A stretch of DNA of 13,753 bases from Planctomycetota bacterium (GCA_022614705.1 JAKEIB010000066.1:1-13753), one strand, 5' to 3'; counted from the stretch's first letter, positions 1 to 7,303 are shown. The notes: generated from the sequence alone by a model not told the origin. Translations and numbers: made by a program.

Positions 1-504
1 CAGCTCACTCCCCAGGCTTACACCGACTTCACGAATGGCACGTTCACCGGTTTCGACTCACTATTTAACGATCTTGGTACGCCAGAAATAAACTTATCGT
101 TTTTCAATAGTTCGATTCGTTATATGTCGCTCGCGTTCGGAGAAGTATACCATTCCGAACGCCTTGCCGAATTGTTTCGCGAAGTGGACGGCGTTGAGTA
201 CGCGGACGCCGAGTGGCACGCGGGCGACGGCAATGAAATCATCGTCGAGCCTAATAGGAATTACACAATCGTCCACGGTTTCGGCGATTGTCCCGCTGGG
301 TGCCTCGGAAGCGATGTATGGCAATTTGCAGTAACGGACGAGCAAGTAACGATGCTTCGCGAACCGGGAGACGACACCAGCCAGTCCATAGTCTTGCCTC
401 TTGTCCCTGAACCGACGACCGCCGTTCAACTTACTTGGCTACTTGCAGCTTGGTTCAATAGCAGGGCACGAAGAAGACGACTACTCGCTAAGGGTGCTCG
501 ATGA
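1..504 (+). CDS. PEP-CTERM sorting-domain protein, 3' part only
   Basis: The reading frame is open from the left edge, so the N-terminus and signal peptide lie outside the window; about 167 residues are visible. The C-terminus carries the PEP-CTERM signal: VPEPTT (bases 403-420), a short hydrophobic stretch rich in L, A and W, then an Arg cluster (RARRRR) and a short tail. Such signals direct an exported protein to an exosortase, which anchors or releases it at the cell surface. About 45 residues before it lies FGDCPAGC followed by a VWQFAVT strand, a pattern I associate with planctomycete PEP-CTERM proteins. The substrate or role of the mature protein cannot be told from this fragment. An internal ATG at 124 is not needed because the frame continues upstream. 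Its TGA overlaps the leuD start as ATGA, so the two may be translationally coupled. Confidence 0.82.
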   Translation, partial: QLTPQAYTDFTNGTFTGFDSLFNDLGTPEINLSFFNSSIRYMSLAFGEVYHSERLAELFREVDGVEYADAEWHAGDGNEIIVEPNRNYTIVHGFGDCPAGCLGSDVWQFAVTDEQVTMLREPGDDTSQSIVLPLVPEPTTAVQLTWLLAAWFNSRARRRRLLAKGAR

Positions 505-1097
505 AAGCGTTCACTCATCATACGGGCCGGGTCGTCTCGATGGACCGGGCCAACGTCGATACGGATCAGATCATTCCCAAGCAGTTCTTGAAGCGGATTG
601 AGCGGACCGGCTTCGGCGAGTTTTTATTTTGGGATTGGGCGCGAAATACCGACGGGACGCTGAACCCGGAATTTGAGCTCAACCAGCCGCAAGCCAAGGG
701 CGCGAGCGTGCTAATCACGCGGCGGAATTTCGGCTGCGGCTCGAGCCGCGAGCATGCACCGTGGGCGCTCGAGGATTGGGGATTCCGCGTGATCGTCGCG
801 CCCAGCTTCGCGGACATCTTCTACAACAACTGCTTCAAGAACGGCATGCTGCCGATCGTGCTCAGCGAGGAGCGGGTGGAAGTGTTGTTTCAGCGAGCCG
901 CGAAATATCCAAACTATTCTCTCACGGCCGATTTGGAAACTCGCACGCTCACCGACGCCCACGGCCTGAAGCTGAAGTTCAACGTCGAGGACTTTCGCCA
1001 CCACTGCCTGCTGCACGGCCTCGACGACATCGGCCTGACGCTAGAGCACGAAGACAAGATCGCGGCCTACGAACGGACACACGGCATCGCCAGTTAA
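501..1097 (+). CDS. leuD: 3-isopropylmalate dehydratase small subunit (LeuD)
   Basis: The 198-residue product has the usual length of LeuD, the swivel-domain subunit that pairs with LeuC to isomerise 2-isopropylmalate to 3-isopropylmalate in leucine biosynthesis in the cytoplasm. The N-terminal block DRANVDTDQIIPKQFL (residues 15-30), the core NFGCGSSREHAPWAL (76-90) and the PSFADIFYNNCFKNGMLP stretch (101-118) are family hallmarks. The [4Fe-4S] cluster is bound by LeuC, which is not visible here. LeuC normally sits immediately upstream, but this position holds a PEP-CTERM gene. The ATG lies in an ATGA overlap with that gene, with AAGGG about 7 nt before it. The following secreted-protein gene starts 3 nt after the TAA, so the three genes look co-transcribed. 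Confidence 0.97.
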   Translation: MKAFTHHTGRVVSMDRANVDTDQIIPKQFLKRIERTGFGEFLFWDWARNTDGTLNPEFELNQPQAKGASVLITRRNFGCGSSREHAPWALEDWGFRVIVAPSFADIFYNNCFKNGMLPIVLSEERVEVLFQRAAKYPNYSLTADLETRTLTDAHGLKLKFNVEDFRHHCLLHGLDDIGLTLEHEDKIAAYERTHGIAS

Positions 1098-1100
1098 AGA

Positions 1101-2195
1101 ATGACGCAGCACTGCGAAACCGCATTCGGCCGAAGGTGTTCACTCACCGCATTGGTGTTTGCGACATTGGTGTTTCTAGCCGCCGCAAACGCAGCGGTGG
1201 TCGACGATCTCGCGGTGGAGACGGTCGCCACGGGATTACGGGCCCCCTTGGGCGTCGCAATTCGGCCCTCCTCCAATGGCGAAATTTATGAAATCTTTAT
1301 CGCGGACGCCGGGGTAGGACGGATCGTCCGAGTTCGCAACACCAAGCCCGGGAGCGGGGAAGATGCGATCGCGGGGTTTGTTTCCAAGTCAGACACCGGC
1401 CCAGACATTGACGATCCATTTCTGCTGACAGGCCCGCATGGACTCTTGTTCTTGGATTCCGCGCGGCTCGTCGTCACCGGAAGCGAAGGCGACGGCCGCC
1501 CGTTCGTGCGCTTGTACGAATTGCCGAACCAGGACAAGCCGCTGACCGCGGAACAGCACGAGCAGCATATTGGGCAGCCCGGCGAAGCGCAGCCGAACAG
1601 CGGTGTCAACGTTTTTCACGGTCTCGCTCGAACGATCGCAAACGACCGTGTGCCGGATTTACTGATCATCTCCGTGAATGGTACAGATGGCGCGGCTGGA
1701 ACATGGAAAGTGCCAGTGCGATCCGGCACGCTGGGCGAAGTCGCCGCGTTTGGCTCGGCGGAGCCAACAGGTGATGACGCACTGCCGCCTGCTGTCGCGG
1801 TCGAGCCTCGCGGGCACGTCATTATTGTGCAAGCACGTGAAGCCGGCGACGCGCAGTCGAGCCGCATGCAATTCGTCAATCCGATCGACGGCCGAGTGAC
1901 GCTCGAAATTGCGATCCCGTTGGGAAATGTCGTCGGACTATCCTATAGCCCACGTACCGGAAACTTGTATGCAATCGCCGGTGAACAACGTGGTGCAGAA
2001 CCAAACGGTGTGTATCGCATTGACGCGGGAAAACCGGGCGAAGAATCGGTTGCCGCGACCAGAATCGCCAACGTTCCGCGGCCGACCGCGGCCGCTTTCG
2101 GTCCCGACGGTATCCTGTACGTCACTTCAATGGGAAAATCGAACGGCGACAATAAAAATGACGCTGTGTTACTCAAAATCATTGGCGATCTTTAG
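1101..2195 (+). CDS. Secreted beta-propeller-like protein
   Basis: The 364-residue product begins with a signal peptide: two Arg at 11-12, a hydrophobic core around residues 15-28, and a likely cleavage site after ANA near residue 31. The mature part opens with VETVATGLRAPLGVAIRP and has several further strand-turn blocks such as GPHGLLFLD, LSYSPRTGNLYAI and AAFGPDGILYVTSMGK near the C-terminus. These resemble blades of NHL, SMP-30 or quinoprotein-glucose-dehydrogenase propellers. No catalytic or cofactor residues can be assigned with confidence, so a sugar-related or protein-binding role is only a guess. The ATG is 3 nt after the leuD stop with no strong Shine-Dalgarno sequence, which suggests coupled translation. 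Linkage to leuD is probably positional rather than metabolic. Confidence 0.8.
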   Translation: MTQHCETAFGRRCSLTALVFATLVFLAAANAAVVDDLAVETVATGLRAPLGVAIRPSSNGEIYEIFIADAGVGRIVRVRNTKPGSGEDAIAGFVSKSDTGPDIDDPFLLTGPHGLLFLDSARLVVTGSEGDGRPFVRLYELPNQDKPLTAEQHEQHIGQPGEAQPNSGVNVFHGLARTIANDRVPDLLIISVNGTDGAAGTWKVPVRSGTLGEVAAFGSAEPTGDDALPPAVAVEPRGHVIIVQAREAGDAQSSRMQFVNPIDGRVTLEIAIPLGNVVGLSYSPRTGNLYAIAGEQRGAEPNGVYRIDAGKPGEESVAATRIANVPRPTAAAFGPDGILYVTSMGKSNGDNKNDAVLLKIIGDL

Positions 2196-2208
2196 ATTGA
2201 TTGGCCGA

Positions 2209-2243
2209 ACTCCGTGCCCTCTGTGTCCTCTGTGGTGAAAAAC
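2209..2243 (+). repeat. CTCTGTG-type interspersed repeat
   Basis: The stretch contains two near-tandem units, CCTCTGTG and CCTCTGTGG, in the phrase TGCCCTCTGTGTCCTCTG, ending in GTGGTGAAAAA. From memory, very similar text recurs between genes in planctomycetes and other environmental bacteria; only one copy is present here. It lies in the 61-nt gap between the propeller gene and the TPR gene. Its function is unknown. Confidence 0.45.
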
Positions 2244-2256
2244 ACGCGTTCCCAAC

Positions 2257-2571
2257 ATGTCTCGACGCGAAAAGATTGAAGCCATGCTCGCCGAAGATCC
2301 CGGCGACACGTTTCTGCGCTACAGCCTGGCCATGGAACTCGATAAGGAAGGCGAGCACGACACCAGTCTGGCGAAATTCGCGGAGCTTACGCGCGACGAC
2401 CTGCCGTACGTGCCGGCGTTTTTCATGGCGGGTCAGCAGCTCGTGCGATTGGGGCGAGCAAGCGAAGCTCGTGAAATTCTGCGCAACGGCATCGAGGCGG
2501 CCGCGCGTCAGGACGATTCGCACGCCGCGCGCGAGATGAGCGAGTTTCTGGCGTCGCTCGGCGGAATGTAG
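2257..2571 (+). CDS. Small TPR-repeat protein
   Basis: This 104-residue acidic, all-helical product has about two tetratricopeptide units, residues 16-49 (DTFLRYSLAMELDKEGEHDTSLAKF) and 50-83 (YVPAFFMAGQQLVRLGRASEAREIL). The small-large-small residue spacing and the GRASEA turn are typical of TPRs. There is no signal peptide or membrane segment, so it is probably a cytoplasmic protein-protein adaptor; its partner is unknown. The ATG has no clear Shine-Dalgarno sequence. The gene is preceded by the CTCTGTG repeat and converges on the PSP1-domain gene, with two hairpins between them. Short stand-alone TPR proteins of this kind are common in Pirellulales-like genomes, but I cannot give a role. 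Confidence 0.78.
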   Translation: MSRREKIEAMLAEDPGDTFLRYSLAMELDKEGEHDTSLAKFAELTRDDLPYVPAFFMAGQQLVRLGRASEAREILRNGIEAAARQDDSHAAREMSEFLASLGGM

Positions 2572-2574
2572 TAG

Positions 2575-2620
2575 GCACCGGGCACCCGGCAGCCGGTTTG
2601 GCCGGGTGCCGGGTCGGTGT
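2575..2620. terminator. GC-rich hairpin between convergent genes
   Basis: GGCACCCGGC (2581-2590) pairs perfectly with GCCGGGTGCC (2601-2610) around a 10-nt loop. The stem is extended outward by CACCG with CGGTG across an internal bulge. It starts 4 nt after the TPR stop and lies between two convergent genes, so it may end transcription in both directions. There is no U-tract on either side, so intrinsic termination is uncertain. Confidence 0.5.
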
Positions 2621-2674
2621 GCCGTAACAGCCCTAGCGAGAAGCAGCGCCACTTGGGAGCTCTGCTACGGCACA
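2618..2674. repeat. Inverted repeat TGTGCCGTA / TACGGCACA
   Basis: TGTGCCGTA (2618-2626) and TACGGCACA (2666-2674) are perfect 9-nt complements separated by 39 nt, which include the phrase ACAGCCCTAGCGAGAAGC. The element fills the rest of the gap before the PSP1 stop codon (2693). It looks like an intergenic repeat or an additional terminator arm. No coding potential is seen. Confidence 0.4.
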
Positions 2675-2692
2675 CGGAGTGTGCCTGCTACA

Positions 2693-3253
2693 TTACACCC
2701 GCTTCGTGCCGCACGCGCCGGCGACTGCGCACGACGTGCATGCCTCGCAGCCGCCGCGGCCTTTCACTTCTTCGGTGCCGCAGCCGGGGCCGCAGCCCTC
2801 GATAAGTGTTTCTGTAAATTTGCGGAACTGGACTTTGGCTTCGTACGTCTCGGCCAGGCGGTCGGTGTAGGTTTCGAGCTCCGGGGTGACGTCGCCCAGG
2901 AAATAGAAGAATAGGCCCTGGCCGTCGAAGAGGTGTTCGACGTCGACGAGCACGGCCGGCACGCCGCTATCTCCCAGCATCGCGGCGCACGCCTGGTACG
3001 CTTCCTGTCGGTTCTTCTCCAGTCGCGCTTGCAGCAGATCGTCCTGTACGGTCATTCCGCGGAGGATTTCGCCGTCGGCAAAGGTGCGTCTATCGTCGCG
3101 ATCATCGGGCGGCGTGAGCACGGCGCCAATCTCCAGCCCGCGACGCGTCCGCACGACAACTCGGCTGTGGCGCGGATAGCGAACCGCATCGACCGCGGCA
3201 AAGCGGCCGACCTGGCCCATCGCGCCGACGCGAACTAAGTGAAATCGCGACAT
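2693..3253 (-). CDS. PSP1-domain protein with Cys-rich tail (YaaT-like)
   Basis: The 186-residue product starts MSRFHLVRVGAMGQVGRF, the usual opening of PSP1/YaaT proteins, followed by a basic strand-rich part (VVVRTRRGLEIGAVL). The PSP1 C-terminal region is clear at about residues 78-150, including LEKNRQEAYQAC, DVEHLFDGQGLFFYFLG and YEAKVQFRKF. The tail holds six Cys (154, 158, 169, 172, 175, 181) spaced as if to bind metal. In Bacillus, YaaT acts with partners in sporulation and RNA turnover; in this organism its role is unknown. The frame runs on to an ATG at 3328, but that extension is encoded by the palindromic repeat at 3301-3324, and family homology begins at the ATG at 3251-3253, so I use the latter. 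No strong Shine-Dalgarno sequence is seen. It converges with the TPR gene. Confidence 0.88.
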   Translation of the reverse strand: MSRFHLVRVGAMGQVGRFAAVDAVRYPRHSRVVVRTRRGLEIGAVLTPPDDRDDRRTFADGEILRGMTVQDDLLQARLEKNRQEAYQACAAMLGDSGVPAVLVDVEHLFDGQGLFFYFLGDVTPELETYTDRLAETYEAKVQFRKFTETLIEGCGPGCGTEEVKGRGGCEACTSCAVAGACGTKRV

Positions 3254-3300
3254 ACCTATATTCTTGCCGCGGGTTCCAATCGTGCCAAGCGGACTTCCGA

Positions 3301-3324
3301 GTAGGTCAGGCTTTCCAGCCTGAC
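3301..3324. repeat. Palindromic intergenic repeat, copy 1
   Basis: GTAG is followed by a perfect hairpin: GTCAGGCT (3305-3312), loop TTCC, AGCCTGAC (3317-3324). A degenerate inverted copy lies at 3368-3388. From memory, this type of text (GTCAGGCTTTCCAGCCTGAC) recurs between genes in Pirellulales-like genomes. It lies just upstream of the PSP1 start on the minus strand. Confidence 0.6.
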
Positions 3325-3367
3325 GCATTCACGAATCCGTCAGCTCGCCGCAGCGAGTCGCCGTGGC

Positions 3368-3388
3368 GACCTGGAAAGGCTAACGTAC
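3368..3388. repeat. Palindromic intergenic repeat, inverted copy 2
   Basis: Read on the minus strand, this segment is GTACGTTAGCC followed by TTTCCAGGTC, matching copy 1 (3301-3324) in register with several differences. The two copies face each other across about 43 nt that hold smaller stems: CTCGC/GCGAG (3344-3357) and GTCGCC/GGCGAC (3357-3370). The whole block lies between the divergent PSP1 and bioB genes. Confidence 0.5.
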
Positions 3389-3458
3389 GACTCCCCTTGC
3401 GTCGAACGGCTTGGCGGCGATACTACGGTTCGCGTAGCTGGCCAGTGCGGAAATATCG

Positions 3459-4508
3459 GTGGAGAGAATGACCGTGATCGATTCCACGTTGCAGGAAACT
3501 GAGTTTGCCACGTCGACCAGCGAATGGCAGATGCTTGCGAAGCGCGTGCTGGCAGGCGACACGTTGTCGGCCGACGAGGCGTTGTCGGTGTTGGAGTGCC
3601 TGGACGAGGAATTGCTCGACCTGCTGGCGGCCGCGTATCGCGTGCGTCGCCGCTGGTTCGGCAACAAGGTGCAGCTTTACTTCTTGATGAACGCCAAGAG
3701 CGGGTTGTGCCCGGAAGACTGTGCGTATTGCTCGCAGTCGAAAGTGTCCGAAGCCGAGATCCCGCGCTACAACTTGCTCAGCCGCGACAAGCTGATGGAC
3801 GGCGCCCGCAGCGCGGCGGCGAACAGGGCCCGAACCTATTGCATCGTGATTTCCGCGCGCGGACCCAACGAGCGCGAAATGCGGGCCGTCACGTCGATCG
3901 TGCCCGAGATCAAGAAGCGATACAACCTGAAAATCTGTGCCTGCCTCGGCCTGCTCACCGACGAACAAGCTCGCGAGCTCAAAGAGTGCGGCGTCGATCG
4001 TGTGAACCACAACCTGAACACGAGCGATTCCTACTACGGCGAGATTTGCACGACGCACACATTCGCCGACCGTCTGGCCACGCTCCGCGCCGTCCGCGAT
4101 GCTGGCATGGAAATGTGCAGCGGCGGAATCATCGGCATGGGCGAGCGGCGCCAGGACGTCGTCGAGCTGGCCATCACGCTGCGCGACCTGGGCGTGCAAT
4201 CAATCCCCGTGAACTTTCTCAATCCGATCGACGGCACGCCCTTGGCCGGCCGCAACGATCTCAATCCGCGGTACTGCCTCAAAGTGCTAGCGATGTTTCG
4301 ACTGATGAATCCCGATCGCGAGATTCGTATCGCCGGCGGACGCGAGCTGCATCTTGGCAGCATGCAAGCGCTCGGCCTGTACGCGGCCAACTCGATCTTC
4401 GTCGGCGACTATCTCACGACGAAGGGGCAAGCGCCGGAGGCCGATTATCAAATGCTCCGCGACTTGGGGTTCGAGGTGGTGCGGAACCCGGAAGTAGCGC
4501 CGAGCTAA
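3459..4508 (+). CDS. bioB: Biotin synthase (BioB)
   Basis: This radical-SAM enzyme inserts sulphur into dethiobiotin to form biotin, the last step of biotin synthesis, in the cytoplasm. The 349-residue frame has the SAM-cluster motif CPEDCAYC with Cys84, Cys88 and Cys91. Ligands of the auxiliary [2Fe-2S] cluster are all recognisable: Cys128 in YCIVISARGPNE, Cys160 in KICACLG, Cys220 in MCSGGIIGMGE, and Arg290 in IRIAGGRE. YNHNLNT is represented by VNHNLNTS (182-189). The C-terminus (SIFVGDYLTTKGQ) is standard. It resembles the Bacillus-type enzyme in the ISARGPNE block. Two starts are possible: GTG at 3459 with GCGGAAA upstream, or ATG at 3468 with GGTGGAG very close. No other bio gene is adjacent, so it appears to be a single-gene unit; no biotin operator was recognised. 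Confidence 0.97.
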   Translation: MERMTVIDSTLQETEFATSTSEWQMLAKRVLAGDTLSADEALSVLECLDEELLDLLAAAYRVRRRWFGNKVQLYFLMNAKSGLCPEDCAYCSQSKVSEAEIPRYNLLSRDKLMDGARSAAANRARTYCIVISARGPNEREMRAVTSIVPEIKKRYNLKICACLGLLTDEQARELKECGVDRVNHNLNTSDSYYGEICTTHTFADRLATLRAVRDAGMEMCSGGIIGMGERRQDVVELAITLRDLGVQSIPVNFLNPIDGTPLAGRNDLNPRYCLKVLAMFRLMNPDREIRIAGGRELHLGSMQALGLYAANSIFVGDYLTTKGQAPEADYQMLRDLGFEVVRNPEVAPS

Positions 4509-4586
4509 ACCGCAAGCGGGTTATACGCCACCCCCCTTTGCTATGAAGTGCTTGCGTCGTTGCATCTTACCTGATTTCGCCATTTT

Positions 4587-4645
4587 GGTTTATCGGAATA
4601 CTTCTCGAATTCGGTAAACCTCGCCAATTCCTGGTGCCGATAAAC
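4587..4645 (+). promoter_or_regulatory. Three GTTTAYCG boxes in the leader of the DUF11 gene
   Basis: GTTTATCGG (4588-4596) is present once forward and twice in inverted form: CGGTAAAC (4612-4619) and CCGATAAAC (4637-4645). The last is a perfect complement of the first. The first two can also pair as GGTTTATCGGA (4587-4597) with TTCGGTAAACC (4610-4620) through two G-U pairs. Spacing of about 24-26 nt is close to helical repeats. They may be operator half-sites or alternative RNA stems before the 4743 start. The rest of the 4509-4742 intergene shows no gene. Confidence 0.4.
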
Positions 4646-4742
4646 GGCGACGGTACGAAGAAATATTGTTGCCGGACCGCGCCGTCGCCCCCCTCGGCCG
4701 CTCGCGCACCGGACAAATCCCCTGATGGCAAGGATGCGGATC

Positions 4743-7292
4743 ATGAATCGTCGTCGGCTCATCGCAATCAACGGGCTTCTGTTGAGCGTCGTCGTCGTGA
4801 CGTCGACCTGGGGCCAGACGTCCGGGAATCAGCGGAAATCGCTGAGCCAGCGGATGGCCGAGCTGGGCAGTGGTTGGACGCAGAACGACAATTCCGTCCC
4901 CGCCGAACAGCTCCCGACGCCACAAGCGGAAGGCGGATCGCTGATCCCCAACTGGTTGAGCAGCGGGAATCAAAAGAAACCGAATACGGCGACGCGGCAG
5001 CAGCAGAATCAAAACAACGTTCAGAAGAGCGGCACTCGGCCGAGCCCGAAACGCGTGGGCCAGCCGAGCGCCAACCAATCCGCGACGCAGCCGCGCACGG
5101 CGACTCAGCCGCCGGTCAGGGCGCAGGGATCGTCATCGCCGAGTGGATTCACGCTCCCCGGCCTCGGCGGGACGAAGTTGCCATCGACGACCGGCGCCGC
5201 TTCGCAAAGCCGAGTGGGCGGCAATAGCGCGTCGAATCGCTACGCCACGTCACCGCAAGTCGATGCCGACTATCCGGTGATTCGCGACGTCACGCCACAG
5301 GGTCAATCGACGACCTCGCCCACCAACAATTCGTCGCGTCATTCACCGGCGCGGCGCACCACGCCGGACGCCGACGCGCAAGCGTTTGGCCGCGAGCTGG
5401 CCGGTTCGTTTTCCAAATCCTCCGCGAAAGCGCGTCCAGCGGCGCGAACCGCCCAAGCGAACGAGCGCCACGCGACGAGCGGCGAGTTAGCGGTCGATGC
5501 GTCCGTGGATTCGTCCGACGACCGTCATCAGTCGACTGCGACGGATCCGGCGCTGGCGGCGCCCGTCGTCGAACAGGCTCCACAAGATGCGAGCGAGCCG
5601 GCGGCAAACGCCTCCCCGACGGCCACTCCCGATCGGTTCGCGCCTGAAGGCGAATCGTCGCGAAGCGCGGTTGAGGCATTTGGCGGCTCGAGGACCAACC
5701 GGCCGACTTTCGGCGCCAGCGAGTTTATCCGCACCCCGCGATCCAACGCGTTGCCTGAGCTGCCCTCGGCTGCGCGCAGTAAGGAAGCCTTCGGCGAGGC
5801 GCTGCAAGTCGCCGGTGGCGGCGATCCGAGCGTGCTTGTTTCCAACCAGGCGCCGGTCATCTCGACCGATATCCGCGGTCCGAAGCAAATCATGGTAGGT
5901 CGAGAAGCCGTCTATCGCGTCCGCTTGCAGAATCAGAGCGCCGCGAACGCCGAGGGAATCGTCGGCACGATTCAAATCCCCGCGTCGGCCGAAGTCGTCG
6001 ATGCCACGGCCACGCAAGGCACTGTTCAGCCGTCGCGAAATGAATCGCAGCCGACGCAGCTCGAATGGAAATTGTCCAACTTAGATGCACGTGGTAGCGA
6101 GGTGCTGGATATCCGGCTCATCCCACGCGAAAGCCGGCCGCTGGAGCTCGGCGTCAGCTGGTCGATCGCCCCGGTCGGCTCGCTGGCCATTGTGGAGGTG
6201 CAGGAACCGCAACTGAAGATCGAAATCGGCGGGCCCACGGAAGTCGTGTTCGATAAGCCGCAAGCCTTCCGGCTGACGCTTTCGAATCCGGGCACGGGGC
6301 CCGCCGAGAACGTTCGCATCGACCTCGTGCCGCCAGGCGGCACGCAGGAAACGGCCACTAGCCACACGTTCGGCGACCTGGCGTCCGGCGACAGCAAGAG
6401 TGTCGAAATTGAGCTCACCGCGCGCGAGGCGGGCAAGCTCACGATGAGGGCGATCGCTTCGGCCGAGGGCGGACTTGTCGCCGACGCGTCGAAGGAAATC
6501 TTCTGCCGCAAGCCGGAGCTGAAAGTGGATTGGCGTGGCCCGGCCAGAAAGTATGCCGGCACGCCCGCCACGTACTTCTTCCGCGTTCGAAACCCGGGCA
6601 CCGCACCGGCCGAGGACGTGACCGTTCAGGTCACATTGCCGGAAGACGCCGAATTCACCAGCGCGAGCGAAGGGCAGCAATACGACACCGAGCGGCGCGA
6701 GGTCACGTGGCGCGCCGGCACGTTGAACCCGGGCGACGACAACTACATGGAGCTCAAGTGCGTCGTGAACGCGCCGGGCACCAATCAATTCAAGATCACT
6801 GCCGCCACTGCCGCCGGTAACTTGACGGACAACAAGGTCGCCGAAACCACGGTCGAGGCGATTGCCGATTTGAAACTTTCCGTCAGCGATCCGAGCGGCC
6901 CGGTCGCCGTGGGCAGCGTTGCGGTGTACGAGATTCACGTCGAAAACAGCGGCGCCAGCGCGGCCCGCAACGTGAACGTCGTTGCGCTCTTCTCGGAAGG
7001 CATCGAGCCCGACCAAGCGGAAGGCGGCACGTACACGGTGGCCGACGGCCGCGTGTCGTTCCAAGCAATCGACGAGCTGCCGGCCGGCGGAGACGTAACG
7101 CTCCGCATCCGCGCCCGCGCCCTCCAGCCCGGCACGCACGTGTTCCGTGCGGAAGTGCTGTGCAGCGACCTGGAAATCAAACTGGCCGCCGAGGAGACCA
7201 CGCGCTTCTACGCCGACGACGTGCTGCCCGACTCCGAGGAACCGAGCGAGCAGACCTCTAGCCGCCACGGCTTCGAATCGACCGCGCGGTAA
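4743..7292 (+). CDS. Large secreted protein with four DUF11/CARDB-like modules
   Basis: The product is about 849 residues. It starts with a signal peptide (MNRRRLIAINGLLLSVVVV, likely cut near TWGQ), followed by a disordered region to about residue 370 rich in Q, N, S, T, P and A. Four Ig-like modules follow at about 370-489, 489-591, 591-708 and 708-824. Each opens with a phrase such as ISTDIRGPKQIMVG, LKIEIGGPTEV, LKVDWRGPARKYAG or LKLSVSDPSGPVAVG, and then V.L.NPGTGPAENV-type strands. These are the DUF11 or CARDB-like repeats found in planctomycete proteins sometimes labelled OmcB-like. It is probably an envelope or extracellular structural or adhesive protein. ATG codons also exist at 4725 and 4734; I chose 4743 because AAGGA lies about 9 nt upstream and the signal peptide starts cleanly there. 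A long minus-strand frame inside it is a GC shadow. Confidence 0.85.
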   Translation: MNRRRLIAINGLLLSVVVVTSTWGQTSGNQRKSLSQRMAELGSGWTQNDNSVPAEQLPTPQAEGGSLIPNWLSSGNQKKPNTATRQQQNQNNVQKSGTRPSPKRVGQPSANQSATQPRTATQPPVRAQGSSSPSGFTLPGLGGTKLPSTTGAASQSRVGGNSASNRYATSPQVDADYPVIRDVTPQGQSTTSPTNNSSRHSPARRTTPDADAQAFGRELAGSFSKSSAKARPAARTAQANERHATSGELAVDASVDSSDDRHQSTATDPALAAPVVEQAPQDASEPAANASPTATPDRFAPEGESSRSAVEAFGGSRTNRPTFGASEFIRTPRSNALPELPSAARSKEAFGEALQVAGGGDPSVLVSNQAPVISTDIRGPKQIMVGREAVYRVRLQNQSAANAEGIVGTIQIPASAEVVDATATQGTVQPSRNESQPTQLEWKLSNLDARGSEVLDIRLIPRESRPLELGVSWSIAPVGSLAIVEVQEPQLKIEIGGPTEVVFDKPQAFRLTLSNPGTGPAENVRIDLVPPGGTQETATSHTFGDLASGDSKSVEIELTAREAGKLTMRAIASAEGGLVADASKEIFCRKPELKVDWRGPARKYAGTPATYFFRVRNPGTAPAEDVTVQVTLPEDAEFTSASEGQQYDTERREVTWRAGTLNPGDDNYMELKCVVNAPGTNQFKITAATAAGNLTDNKVAETTVEAIADLKLSVSDPSGPVAVGSVAVYEIHVENSGASAARNVNVVALFSEGIEPDQAEGGTYTVADGRVSFQAIDELPAGGDVTLRIRARALQPGTHVFRAEVLCSDLEIKLAAEETTRFYADDVLPDSEEPSEQTSSRHGFESTAR

Positions 7293-7303
7293 CACGCTTC
7301 TCC

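Noticed and set aside
3254..3328. 25-residue N-terminal extension of the PSP1 protein
   Set aside because: The extension is encoded by an intergenic palindromic repeat and precedes the conserved MSRFHLVR start.
3423..4199. 258-residue minus-strand frame antisense to bioB
   Set aside because: His/Ala/Val-rich shadow of a strongly conserved gene; no start signal or family resemblance.
3524..4546. 340-residue plus-strand frame overlapping bioB
   Set aside because: It is out of frame with all BioB motifs and extremely Arg-rich; a GC shadow.
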